A stretch of 9,013 nucleotides of DNA. Source: Ferroglobus sp. (GTDB lineage Archaea > Halobacteriota > Archaeoglobi > Archaeoglobales > Archaeoglobaceae). The position numbers and the translations under genes are program-made. Under the pieces are notes generated by a model that saw only the letters and a program-made list of their open reading frames with translations, was not told where the DNA came from and made no database searches. The stretch covers positions 1 to 9,013 of the forward strand of contig WAJX01000055.1 in assembly GCA_015523665.1 (NCBI GenBank), given 5' to 3'. Position 1 is the first letter of the stretch; each line of letters starts with the position of its first letter. Of the stretch, positions 1 through 6,161 are shown in pieces.

Positions 1-28
1 AAGCTACGGCGGCTCTGTCTTTGAGCAT
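1..28 (-). CDS. Possible 5' end of a divergent gene, cut by the window edge
   Basis: Reading leftward from an ATG at 28, nine codons stay open to the edge and give MLKDRAAVA. This stretch is richer in G+C (gctacggcggctc on the plus strand) than the spacer to its right, as expected where coding sequence begins. It would be transcribed divergently from endA and share the 65-bp spacer 29-93 with it. A plus-strand gene running in from the left is not excluded: one plus frame stays open past position 94, but its translation across the spacer looks non-coding. Nine residues are too few to name a product. Confidence 0.3.
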
Positions 29-58
29 TGATGTTTTGAAATTTAAATTTTGTCCTTC

Positions 59-72
59 GAAAGTTTTATTTT
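59..72 (+). promoter_or_regulatory. endA promoter (BRE + TATA box)
   Basis: A BRE-like cgaaag (59-64) is followed by a T/A-rich TATA-like ttttatttt (65-73), centred about 26 nt before the endA ATG at 94. Archaeal transcription usually starts 22-27 nt after the TATA centre, so the mRNA should begin at or within a few bases of the start codon. No Shine-Dalgarno sequence is present, which agrees with a leaderless message. Confidence 0.55.
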
Positions 73-93
73 TACACTTCCTATCTAGCAATA

Positions 94-984
94 ATGATTG
101 GTGAATTAAAAAGTGATGGTGTTTATGTTAATTTTTCAACGAGATTAGTTAATAGAAATTTTGGGAAGAAAGTTGGAGATAAACTGAGATTAACGTTTGA
201 TGAGGCAGCCTATCTCTTATCTAAAGGCAGTATTGAAATTTTTGAAAAAGAAAAAGTTGTAACTTTATCGAGATTGTTAGAGGAAGTAGATATAAACAAA
301 TACCTTATATTTGAATATCTCAGAAATAGCGGTAAAAAAATTAGAGTAGAAGATGTTTGTGAATATATTCTCCTTGAAGAAGATTATGAGCTTAATTTTA
401 ATGAATTGGAGAAACTTGTGGGGAAAAAGATAGCAATAGTCGATAATGAAAGTGAAATTACATTTTTTCTTATTTCAAAATTTGATGAAAAAGGTAAACA
501 TAAAGAAGAGATAAGGAAAATCACAGGAAAAGTTGTCGGAAATAGAGTAATATCAGAGGATGTAGAAATCTTTAGAAAATATTTCTATGGAACAGAAAAG
601 AATAGAATCGTAATCTTATCCCCTTATGAGTCGTTGTATTTAATAGAGTCCGGAAAACTTGAACTGGAGAGTTCGAGTGTTAAAGATTTAAAGAAACTTG
701 TCGAGAGGAAGTTATATATCGTGTATAGGGACTTAAGGTTAAGGAGATTTATGGTTAAAACAGGATTTAAATTTGGAAGTGACTTCAGAGTTTATGAGTT
801 TATAAGGAGTGTGAATGAACTGTCTCACTCTAAGTATTTGGTTAAAGTCATTAGAAATAGCATAACTCCAAGAGAGATTGCCGGAGATGTTAGATTATCA
901 CAAAGTGTAAATAAAAAACTTATATATGCAGATGTAGAAAATAATGAACCTAAATATGTCTTAGTTGAAAGAATTAAATTTTAA
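94..984 (+). CDS. endA: tRNA-splicing endonuclease, two-repeat dimeric type
   Basis: EndA cuts archaeal pre-tRNAs at the bulge-helix-bulge motif to release introns, leaving 2',3'-cyclic phosphate ends. The 296-residue protein has the duplicated architecture of the homodimeric enzymes such as that of Archaeoglobus fulgidus (about 305 aa). Each half contains a related block: LRLTFDEAAYLLSKGSIEI at 31-49, and a matching block with SPYESLYLIESGKLEL at 176-191. Only the C-terminal half keeps the catalytic triad: Tyr234 (FRVY), His245 (HSKYLV) and Lys275 (SVNKK). Their 11- and 30-residue spacings equal those I recall for the A. fulgidus triad. The VKTGFKFGSDFRVY block (221-234) is the usual nuclease signature. 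The start is the first ATG after a well-placed TATA box. The only tRNA in this window has no intron, so its substrates lie elsewhere. Confidence 0.95.
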   Translation: MIGELKSDGVYVNFSTRLVNRNFGKKVGDKLRLTFDEAAYLLSKGSIEIFEKEKVVTLSRLLEEVDINKYLIFEYLRNSGKKIRVEDVCEYILLEEDYELNFNELEKLVGKKIAIVDNESEITFFLISKFDEKGKHKEEIRKITGKVVGNRVISEDVEIFRKYFYGTEKNRIVILSPYESLYLIESGKLELESSSVKDLKKLVERKLYIVYRDLRLRRFMVKTGFKFGSDFRVYEFIRSVNELSHSKYLVKVIRNSITPREIAGDVRLSQSVNKKLIYADVENNEPKYVLVERIKF

Positions 985-995
985 TGTATAAATTT

Positions 996-1013
996 TATAA
1001 AAGTTTTTATATT
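996..1013 (+). terminator. Possible endA terminator: short inverted repeat with a T run
   Basis: Twelve bases after the endA stop, TATAAAA (996-1002) and TTTTATA (1005-1011) form a perfect 7-bp inverted repeat around a 2-nt gap, with five consecutive T at 1004-1008. Archaeal RNA polymerase can terminate at T runs without a strong hairpin. The all-A/T stem could equally be chance in such AT-rich DNA. Confidence 0.3.
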
Positions 1014-1112
1014 AAAGATTAAAACTATGAAAGTAATAATTTAGTTTAGTTATTAGTAAATGTAAATAATTTTGTATAACTTTACCTTCATAAAAGTAGA
1101 AGAGAACCGTAA

Positions 1113-1121
1113 TGCTTATAA
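1113..1121 (+). promoter_or_regulatory. tRNA-Val promoter TATA box
   Basis: The sequence tgcttataa lies 27-35 nt upstream of the mature 5' end of the tRNA at 1148, with aaccgtaa just before it as a possible BRE. This is the expected distance for an archaeal promoter giving a transcript with a very short 5' leader for RNase P. A second A/T stretch (tttaatat, 1133-1140) lies too close to the gene to serve as the TATA box. Confidence 0.45.
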
Positions 1122-1147
1122 TCACTCTTGAATTTAATATTTACTAA

Positions 1148-1220
1148 GGGTCCGTGGTCTAGCGGTTATGACGTCGCCTTGACGAGGCGAAGGTCCCCCG
1201 TTCGAATCGGGGCGGACCCA
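1148..1220 (+). tRNA. tRNA-Val, anticodon GAC
   Basis: A complete cloverleaf of 73 nt. The acceptor stem is GGGTCCG (1148-1154) with CGGACCC (1213-1219), followed by discriminator A1220. The D stem is GTC/GAC around a 10-nt loop containing GG. The anticodon stem is TCGCC/GGCGA with loop TTGACGA (1179-1185), so the anticodon is GAC (1181-1183), reading valine GUC and GUU. The T stem is CCCCG/CGGGG with loop TTCGAAT. There is no intron, and CCA is not encoded (taaa follows the discriminator), so CCA must be added afterwards. T54 and T55 of the T loop are the positions that Pus10, encoded just downstream, converts to pseudouridine in archaea. 17 of 20 stem pairs are G-C. Confidence 0.97.
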
Positions 1221-1352
1221 TAAAAATAAAATAAAATTAAAATAATTAAAATAATAGAAACATTTAAATTAATAGTTATTTTTACTATTCAATTTATTTT
1301 ATTATTAAAGTTTTTAAATGTTATTGTTTTTGTATTAAAAAATTTTATTAAA

Positions 1353-1378
1353 TATTAATATAATATATTAATATAATA
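1353..1378. repeat. 13-bp perfect tandem repeat (x2) upstream of the lipoprotein gene
   Basis: The unit TATTAATATAATA occurs at 1353-1365 and again at 1366-1378 without a gap, and the phase continues for about 4 more bases. It ends about 45 bp before the probable ATG of the next gene. It could duplicate a TATA-like or regulator-binding element, or be slippage in an A/T-only stretch. The surrounding spacer (1221-1423) holds no gene or RNA that I can recognise. Confidence 0.6.
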
Positions 1379-1390
1379 TATATTTCTACA

Positions 1391-1400
1391 AAAATATTTT
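1391..1400 (+). promoter_or_regulatory. Probable TATA box of the WHy lipoprotein gene
   Basis: The sequence aaaatatttt is centred about 28 nt before the ATG at 1424 and 22 nt before the alternative TTG at 1418. No Shine-Dalgarno sequence precedes either codon, so a leaderless or nearly leaderless message is likely. The whole area is A/T-rich, so the exact box is uncertain. Confidence 0.35.
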
Positions 1401-1423
1401 TAAAAAGAATCTTATTTTTGAAC

Positions 1424-2281
1424 ATGCGAAAGATCTTACTACTCATCTTGATCCTAATTCTCTCAGGTTGTTCTGCTTTTGGAAAACCTGAGATAGTTGA
1501 ATATAAAAATAGTTGGGGAGAGATAACTAATTCGTATTCTGAAATGATAACATACTTAAAAATCAATAATCCAAATCCATTTCCAATCTCTATTAAAAGT
1601 ATTAAGGTAAATCTTTTTATGAATGGTATAAAAATGGGTGAAGGGAGAACAGAGGATATAACTCTTAAAGCTATGGACATAACAGATTTAAAGATTTCAA
1701 CTAAGATAGATAATACCAAGATCCCAGAATGGTGGATAACTCATATAAAAAATGGAGAAAAATCTAAAATTTTGGTGGATGGTAAAATAATTCTTAAATT
1801 TGGTATAATGGAATTTGAAATACCTTTTAAAGAAGAGACTGAGATAAAAACTGATATATTAAACTCAAGTTTTAAAGGTGAGATGATTAATTTGATGAAT
1901 CAAATTAAAGCGAGTATCAATGCTGAGTGGGGAAAAGTTGACAGAGATAACACGGAAATAATCGCTCATATAACATTCTCCAACTCACTTAGCACTCCTA
2001 TTAAAATCAAGAAAGTGACATACAAAATTATGATGAACGATATAACAGTTGGAAGTGGAACTATCGAGAAGGAGATGATTATTAAAAGGGGAGAGACTGA
2101 TTATGATATTTCAGTATACATAGATAATTCTAAGCTTAGTAAGTGGTGGATTAGTCATTTAAGAAATGGAGAGAGAACAAAAGTTAGAATTAAGATTGAA
2201 TTACTTTCTAATATTTTCGGAAGTGAAGTAAATCTCGAACTTATAAATCGTGAATTCTCACTAACAACAAACATAGTATAA
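1424..2281 (+). CDS. Secreted lipoprotein with two WHy/LEA14-like domains
   Basis: The N terminus has MRK, a run of Ile/Leu, then the lipobox LSGC with Cys16. This predicts export, lipid attachment at Cys16 and display on the outer face of the cell membrane. Two homologous WHy (water stress and hypersensitive response, LEA14-like) domains follow, about residues 24-145 and 150-285. The first carries the family hallmark NPNPFP (49-54). Near-identical blocks mark the duplication: KIPEWWITHIKNGE (99-112) and KLSKWWISHLRNGE (237-250). These beta-sandwich domains resemble LEA type-2 proteins; their function in archaea is unclear, with roles in desiccation tolerance or surface structure proposed. 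I chose the ATG at 1424 over the in-frame TTG at 1418 because it places MRK directly before the hydrophobic segment. The gene has its own promoter region and probably is not part of the tRNA-related operon. Confidence 0.85.
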   Translation: MRKILLLILILILSGCSAFGKPEIVEYKNSWGEITNSYSEMITYLKINNPNPFPISIKSIKVNLFMNGIKMGEGRTEDITLKAMDITDLKISTKIDNTKIPEWWITHIKNGEKSKILVDGKIILKFGIMEFEIPFKEETEIKTDILNSSFKGEMINLMNQIKASINAEWGKVDRDNTEIIAHITFSNSLSTPIKIKKVTYKIMMNDITVGSGTIEKEMIIKRGETDYDISVYIDNSKLSKWWISHLRNGERTKVRIKIELLSNIFGSEVNLELINREFSLTTNIV

Positions 2282-2282
2282 A

Positions 2283-2295
2283 TTTTTATTTAAAG
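2283..2295 (+). promoter_or_regulatory. Probable TATA box of pus10
   Basis: The A/T-rich tttttatttaaag sits in the 33-bp gap after the lipoprotein stop, centred about 26 nt before the pus10 ATG at 2315. No Shine-Dalgarno sequence precedes that ATG, so a leaderless transcript starting near it is the simplest reading. Co-transcription from the lipoprotein promoter is also possible. Confidence 0.4.
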
Positions 2296-2314
2296 TCAAA
2301 GCCAAATCCTTTTT

Positions 2315-3427
2315 ATGCTCTCTGTGTGTGAAAAATGTCATAAAAGGCTTAAAGACATTAATATTGGTGATTTTAATATTAGTGAGAATTGTGTAGTATG
2401 TTGTGGTATATTTGATCACATTCCAGAATTAGCTATAAAAATAACTGAAACTCTCAAAGATTACGAATTCAACAATTTTTCAATCGGGTTGAGATTGAGA
2501 GGAAGTATAAAAGCTATAGAGGATTTTTTGAAATATGAATTTGGAATTGAGGATAATCTAAAACAACATTTCAATAAAGAACTTGTAAAAGAACTTGAGA
2601 AGATTACTGGAAGGACTTATAAGGTAAACGGGGATATCAGAATTTTGATCGATCTTGAAACCTTAGATTTTGATGTTGAAGCTAAAAATGTATATATATA
2701 CGGCAAATACAAAAAGAGAGTTAGAAACTTCTCTCAAACCAGATGGTTGTGTGGATATTGTGATGGGAAAGGATGTGAGATGTGTAATGGAACGGGTAGG
2801 AAATATCTAAGTGTCGAGGAGTTTATAATTTCTCCAATTATAGATAAGTTTAAATCGAGTAATGCATTTCTTCACGGAGCTGGGAGAGAAGATGTAGATG
2901 TTAGAATGTTGGGTAGTGGTAGACCGTTTGTTGTTGAAATAGTAAATCCAAGAAAGAGAAGTGTGAAGTTAAATGAGCTTGAGAGAGAGATAAATCAGAA
3001 AGCTGGAGGGAAGATTGAAGTAAAGTTATACAACTTTTGTAATAGAGATCTTGTAGCTCATATAAAAAATGCAAAGTTTAGGAAGGTTTACAGAGCTGTG
3101 GTTGTATTTGAGAGAGAAGTTGATGAAACTTCTCTAAAAAATGCTTTAAGAAAACTTGAGTGCGAGATAAGTCAAAGAACTCCAAAAAGAGTATTGCATC
3201 GAAGAGCTGATTTAATCAGGAAAAGAAAGGTCTTTTTAACAAAATTAGTTCTCCTTAAAGATAAAAGGGCAGTGATTATAATCGAGGCTGAAAGTGGTCT
3301 TTACATCAAAGAGCTAATCAACGGAGATGAGGGTAGAACTAAACCAAGTTTATCAGAAATCTTGAATTTAAGATGTGATGTTGAGAGGTTAGATGTGATA
3401 GAGGTAAAAGATGATAAAACTATTTAA
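2315..3427 (+). CDS. pus10: tRNA pseudouridine synthase Pus10 (Psi54/Psi55)
   Basis: Archaeal Pus10 isomerises U54 and U55 in the tRNA T loop. The 370-residue protein begins with a zinc-binding pair, C5xxC8 and C26xxC29, then the RNA-binding THUMP-containing region (about 35-135). A second cysteine cluster follows: C146, C149, C154 and C157 in WLCGYCDGKGCEMCNGTG. The catalytic domain starts with FLHGAGREDVDVRMLGSGRP (185-204). Asp193 of GRED is the likely catalytic aspartate by analogy with the R-x-D motif of pseudouridine synthases; D195 is the alternative. The C-terminal signature ESGLYIKELINGDEGRTKPS (326-345) is characteristic of the family. Length and motifs are complete. The gene lies 8 bp upstream of tmcA, another tRNA/RNA modification gene, so the two are probably co-transcribed. 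Confidence 0.95.
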   Translation: MLSVCEKCHKRLKDINIGDFNISENCVVCCGIFDHIPELAIKITETLKDYEFNNFSIGLRLRGSIKAIEDFLKYEFGIEDNLKQHFNKELVKELEKITGRTYKVNGDIRILIDLETLDFDVEAKNVYIYGKYKKRVRNFSQTRWLCGYCDGKGCEMCNGTGRKYLSVEEFIISPIIDKFKSSNAFLHGAGREDVDVRMLGSGRPFVVEIVNPRKRSVKLNELEREINQKAGGKIEVKLYNFCNRDLVAHIKNAKFRKVYRAVVVFEREVDETSLKNALRKLECEISQRTPKRVLHRRADLIRKRKVFLTKLVLLKDKRAVIIIEAESGLYIKELINGDEGRTKPSLSEILNLRCDVERLDVIEVKDDKTI

Positions 3428-3435
3428 TCGTTTTT

Positions 3436-5742
3436 GTGTTAAGAGAGAGGATGACAGCTAGTTTGATGGAGGAGGTTGCAAAAGCCTCAACTATAAGTTC
3501 GGAAAATAGCCATAGATTTGCAGTTTTTCTCTGCACTTCTAAATTGAATGATAAGGTTATAGGATTAATAAAAAAAATTTTGAATATAGTTAACTATGAG
3601 AATCTGTTAGTTGTTGGAAGAAGCGATTTTATTGAAATTGCTGAAGAGCATTTTGATGGTAGGATTATTCATTTTAAAGATTCACACACAGTTCTTGGAG
3701 AGACTTTTGACTCTTTAGTATTGGATCTCTCATCGGGTTTCCATCCAAATGATCTTGGTATTGTAGTTGAAACTGTTAAAGAAGGTGGAGTTATAATTGC
3801 AATATCTCCACACATTGAGAAATGGAAAAACCTGGTTGGAAAATGGCATGAAGATCTCGTAAGTGAGCCTTATACAGTTGATGATATCGTCCCGAGATTT
3901 TATAGGAGGTTTATTAAAAAAACACTCTCCGCTGATGGGATAATCATATTTGATGTGGATAAAGATAAAATTATCAAGCCATACAGCTTTGAAAAAAAGG
4001 TCAAACCAAGAGAGGAGATAGTCATTCCAAAAGATGAGAGAGAAATAAAGAGGAGACTTTACAAGTTATGTGCAACTCAAGATCAAGTTAGAGTTCTTGA
4101 AGTTTTTGAGAATTTTTTTAATAGAAAAAAAGATAAAAAAGCTGTTGTCATAACAGCAAACAGAGGTAGAGGAAAGACTGCTATTTTAGGAATAGTAACA
4201 CCTTACTTAATTTCAAGGATGCAAAGAGTTTTGAAAAGAGCTGTAAGAATACTTGTAGTAGCTCCGAATCCGAATGCTGTTCAGACATATTTTATCTTTC
4301 TTAAAAAAGCGTTGATTAGACAAGGAATGACCGAATTTAAAGAAAAAAAGAGTAATAACCTCATAACAGTGATAAACTCGAAATGGGCCAGAGTTGAGTA
4401 TGTTGTACCTAGAAGAGCCATGATAGAAAAAGATTATGCAGATATCATAATTGTTGATGAATCAGCGGGAATTGATGTCCCAGTTTTGTGGGAAATTGTT
4501 AAAGGTGTTAGATATACGATATTCTCCACAACTATTCATGGATATGAAGGAACTGGTAGAGGTTTCTCGATAAGATTTCTCAAAAGGCTTGAAAACGATG
4601 AAAATATCGAAATAGAGAAAATACATCTTGAGGAGCCTATAAGATATGGAAAAGATGATCCAATAGAGAAATGGCTTTACGATGTCCTTCTACTCGACGC
4701 TCAACCAGCGATTATTGATGATATAGATATCGAAAGTGTAAAAACTGGAAAATTGGAGTTTGAGGAGATTGATAAAGATCGACTTATTGAAGATGATACA
4801 TTACTCCGAGAGTTTGTTGGGATTTACGTGCTTGCACATTATCGTAACAAACCTTCTGATCTCGTAATCTTATTGGATGTTCCAAACCATTTGGTGATGA
4901 GGGTTAAGGTTAATGGAAAGACTGTTTGTAGTCTTCATGTTGCGGTAGAGGGAGGGATAGATGAGGAAACTATCGAAAAGATGGCTTCAGGTTATAAACC
5001 AAAGGGACAAATAATCCCTGACTTGATGCTTAAGCATTATTGGGATTTTAATTTCCCTAAATTGAAAGGTGTTAGAATCGTTAGAATAGCAACTCATCCA
5101 GATCTGATGGATATGGGGATAGGTAGTTTTGCTTTAGAGAAATTAGTTGAATGGGCTAAAGAAAGAAATTTGGATTGGGTTGGTAGCGGATTTGGTATCT
5201 CTCCAGAATTGCTTAGATTTTGGATGAAGAATAAATTCACACCAGTTCATATAACTCCCCAGAGGAATGAGATATCTGGAGAGTATTCTATCATAGTTTT
5301 AAGGGCTTTAAAGATGCACGTACATTCTGTAATTGAGGATATAAATTCTGAATTTATAAGAAGGTTAATTGAGTATTTGGGAGATGAGCTTAGAGATTTA
5401 GAAGTGGAATCAGCTAAGCTTTTACTTTCAAGTATTTTAAAAGATGCAAAGATTGAGAAACCGTTGTTTAGTAAAGTAGAGGAGAGGAGATTTAAAAAAT
5501 ATTTCCAAGGACACAGCTTGTATGAATACATGTCCGATATAGCAAGACCTTTGGTGAGGTATCATTTTTCAAGAGTGGATAGAATAAAGCTTGAAGATTA
5601 TGAAGAAGAGTTGTTGATAGCCAAATGTTTACAACTCAAGAGTTGGAATGAAATTAAAATGCCAAAAGCCTTTAAAATCTTATTGAAGGCTATTCAAAAG
5701 ATTTGGAGGCAATACTATGGTGGAGAGAAGAATAAACTTTGA
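3436..5742 (+). CDS. tmcA: tRNA(Met)/RNA cytidine acetyltransferase TmcA
   Basis: TmcA uses acetyl-CoA and ATP to make N4-acetylcytidine (ac4C). The bacterial enzyme acts on C34 of elongator tRNA-Met; in hyperthermophilic archaea ac4C is found in tRNA and rRNA, often at CCG. The 768-residue protein has an N-terminal TmcA-type domain (about 1-190), an RNA-helicase-like ATPase with Walker A GRGKT (244-248), DESAG (341-345) and the family motif TTIHGYEGTGRGF (365-377), then a GNAT domain with RIATHPDLMDMGIGS (550-564), and a tRNA-binding tail. In the acetyl-CoA loop, Met558 stands where GNATs usually have Gln or Arg (Q/R-x-x-G-x-G). In-frame stops at 3412-3417 limit the start to GTG 3436, ATG 3451 or ATG 3466. 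GTG 3436 keeps the N-terminal helix but has no clear Shine-Dalgarno. The 3' end overlaps the ASCH gene by 26 bp. Confidence 0.95.
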   Translation: MLRERMTASLMEEVAKASTISSENSHRFAVFLCTSKLNDKVIGLIKKILNIVNYENLLVVGRSDFIEIAEEHFDGRIIHFKDSHTVLGETFDSLVLDLSSGFHPNDLGIVVETVKEGGVIIAISPHIEKWKNLVGKWHEDLVSEPYTVDDIVPRFYRRFIKKTLSADGIIIFDVDKDKIIKPYSFEKKVKPREEIVIPKDEREIKRRLYKLCATQDQVRVLEVFENFFNRKKDKKAVVITANRGRGKTAILGIVTPYLISRMQRVLKRAVRILVVAPNPNAVQTYFIFLKKALIRQGMTEFKEKKSNNLITVINSKWARVEYVVPRRAMIEKDYADIIIVDESAGIDVPVLWEIVKGVRYTIFSTTIHGYEGTGRGFSIRFLKRLENDENIEIEKIHLEEPIRYGKDDPIEKWLYDVLLLDAQPAIIDDIDIESVKTGKLEFEEIDKDRLIEDDTLLREFVGIYVLAHYRNKPSDLVILLDVPNHLVMRVKVNGKTVCSLHVAVEGGIDEETIEKMASGYKPKGQIIPDLMLKHYWDFNFPKLKGVRIVRIATHPDLMDMGIGSFALEKLVEWAKERNLDWVGSGFGISPELLRFWMKNKFTPVHITPQRNEISGEYSIIVLRALKMHVHSVIEDINSEFIRRLIEYLGDELRDLEVESAKLLLSSILKDAKIEKPLFSKVEERRFKKYFQGHSLYEYMSDIARPLVRYHFSRVDRIKLEDYEEELLIAKCLQLKSWNEIKMPKAFKILLKAIQKIWRQYYGGEKNKL
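5705..5709 (+). promoter_or_regulatory. Shine-Dalgarno site of the ASCH gene, inside the tmcA 3' end
   Basis: A perfect GGAGG lies 7 nt before the ATG at 5717, within the last codons of tmcA. It supports this start and indicates translation of the overlapping gene from the tmcA message, probably by reinitiation or coupling. Confidence 0.8.
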
Positions 5743-6034
5743 CAGAGATTATGTTGATAAAATTTTGAAAAGAAAAAAGGTTACAACGATTAGAAGGGGA
5801 ATAAAGAGGTATCCTGTAGGAGAGTTAGTTGATTTAACAGTTGATTATAAACCATTTGTAAAAGCGAGAGTTGATAAAGTTGTCGTTAAGAGAGTAAATG
5901 AATTAACTGAAGAAGATGCTATAAAAGATGGATTTAAAAGTAGGGCTGAGTTAATATCAGCTTTGAAGGAAATATATGGTGATATAAAGGATAAGGAATT
6001 CATTACTATAGTTCATTTCACAATAGTAGATTAA
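5717..6034 (+). CDS. ASCH-domain protein (PUA-like fold); candidate N4-acetylcytidine amidohydrolase
   Basis: This small 105-residue protein is a single ASCH domain, a PUA-related beta-barrel fold often linked to RNA or modified nucleosides. Visible features are the N-terminal RRINFDRDYVDKILKRKKVTTIRRG (4-28), a barrel strand region beginning near VGELVDLTV (34-42), the typical LTEEDAIKDGFKSRAEL (63-79) and the C-terminal VHFTIVD. E. coli YqfB, an ASCH protein of nearly equal length, hydrolyses N4-acetylcytidine using Lys21, Thr24 and Glu74 (recalled from the literature). Here Lys21 and Thr24 align without gaps from Ile6 to Arg26, and Asp71 falls at or next to the Glu position. The start has GGAGG 7 nt upstream and overlaps the tmcA end by 26 bp, so expression is tied to the ac4C-making enzyme. 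A purely RNA-binding role is equally possible. Confidence 0.85.
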   Translation: MVERRINFDRDYVDKILKRKKVTTIRRGIKRYPVGELVDLTVDYKPFVKARVDKVVVKRVNELTEEDAIKDGFKSRAELISALKEIYGDIKDKEFITIVHFTIVD

Positions 6035-6040
6035 TAGATT

Positions 6041-6062
6041 ATTAATTAAAGATTAATTAAAT
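6041..6062. repeat. 11-bp tandem repeat in the proS upstream spacer
   Basis: ATTAATTAAAG (6041-6051) is followed directly by ATTAATTAAAT (6052-6062), matching at 10 of 11 positions. It sits just after the ASCH stop in the spacer 6035-6161. The rest of that spacer is nearly all A/T with recurring tataat-like words up to the proS promoter. I see no RNA gene or small ORF in it. Confidence 0.55.
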
Positions 6063-6123
6063 ATAATTTCATATATAATTGATATAATCATCTATAATAT
6101 ATTAATTATTATTTATGACTAAA

Positions 6124-6139
6124 GCAGAAAACATAAATA
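6124..6139 (+). promoter_or_regulatory. proS promoter (BRE + TATA box)
   Basis: A BRE-like gcagaaaa (6124-6131) adjoins a TATA-like cataaata (6132-6139), centred 26 nt before the proS ATG at 6162. No Shine-Dalgarno sequence precedes that ATG. The spacing predicts a transcript starting at or within a few bases of the start codon, so proS is a new transcription unit rather than the tail of the tmcA operon. Confidence 0.6.
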
Positions 6140-6161
6140 ACCTTCTTAATTTGCCAAATCT

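Noticed and set aside
1348..1719. Minus-strand open frame of 123 codons antisense to the lipoprotein gene
   Set aside because: It overlaps a clearly coding plus-strand gene with signal peptide and duplicated domains; its Ile/Phe-rich translation is the usual shadow of AT-rich coding DNA.
5247..5531. Minus-strand open frame antisense to tmcA
   Set aside because: It lies wholly inside the C-terminal part of TmcA and has low-complexity Ser/Leu-rich content without any family motif.
6035..6161. Riboswitch or structured leader before proS
   Set aside because: The spacer is almost purely A/T, with no stable helices, and the promoter position implies the transcript starts at the ATG, leaving no leader.
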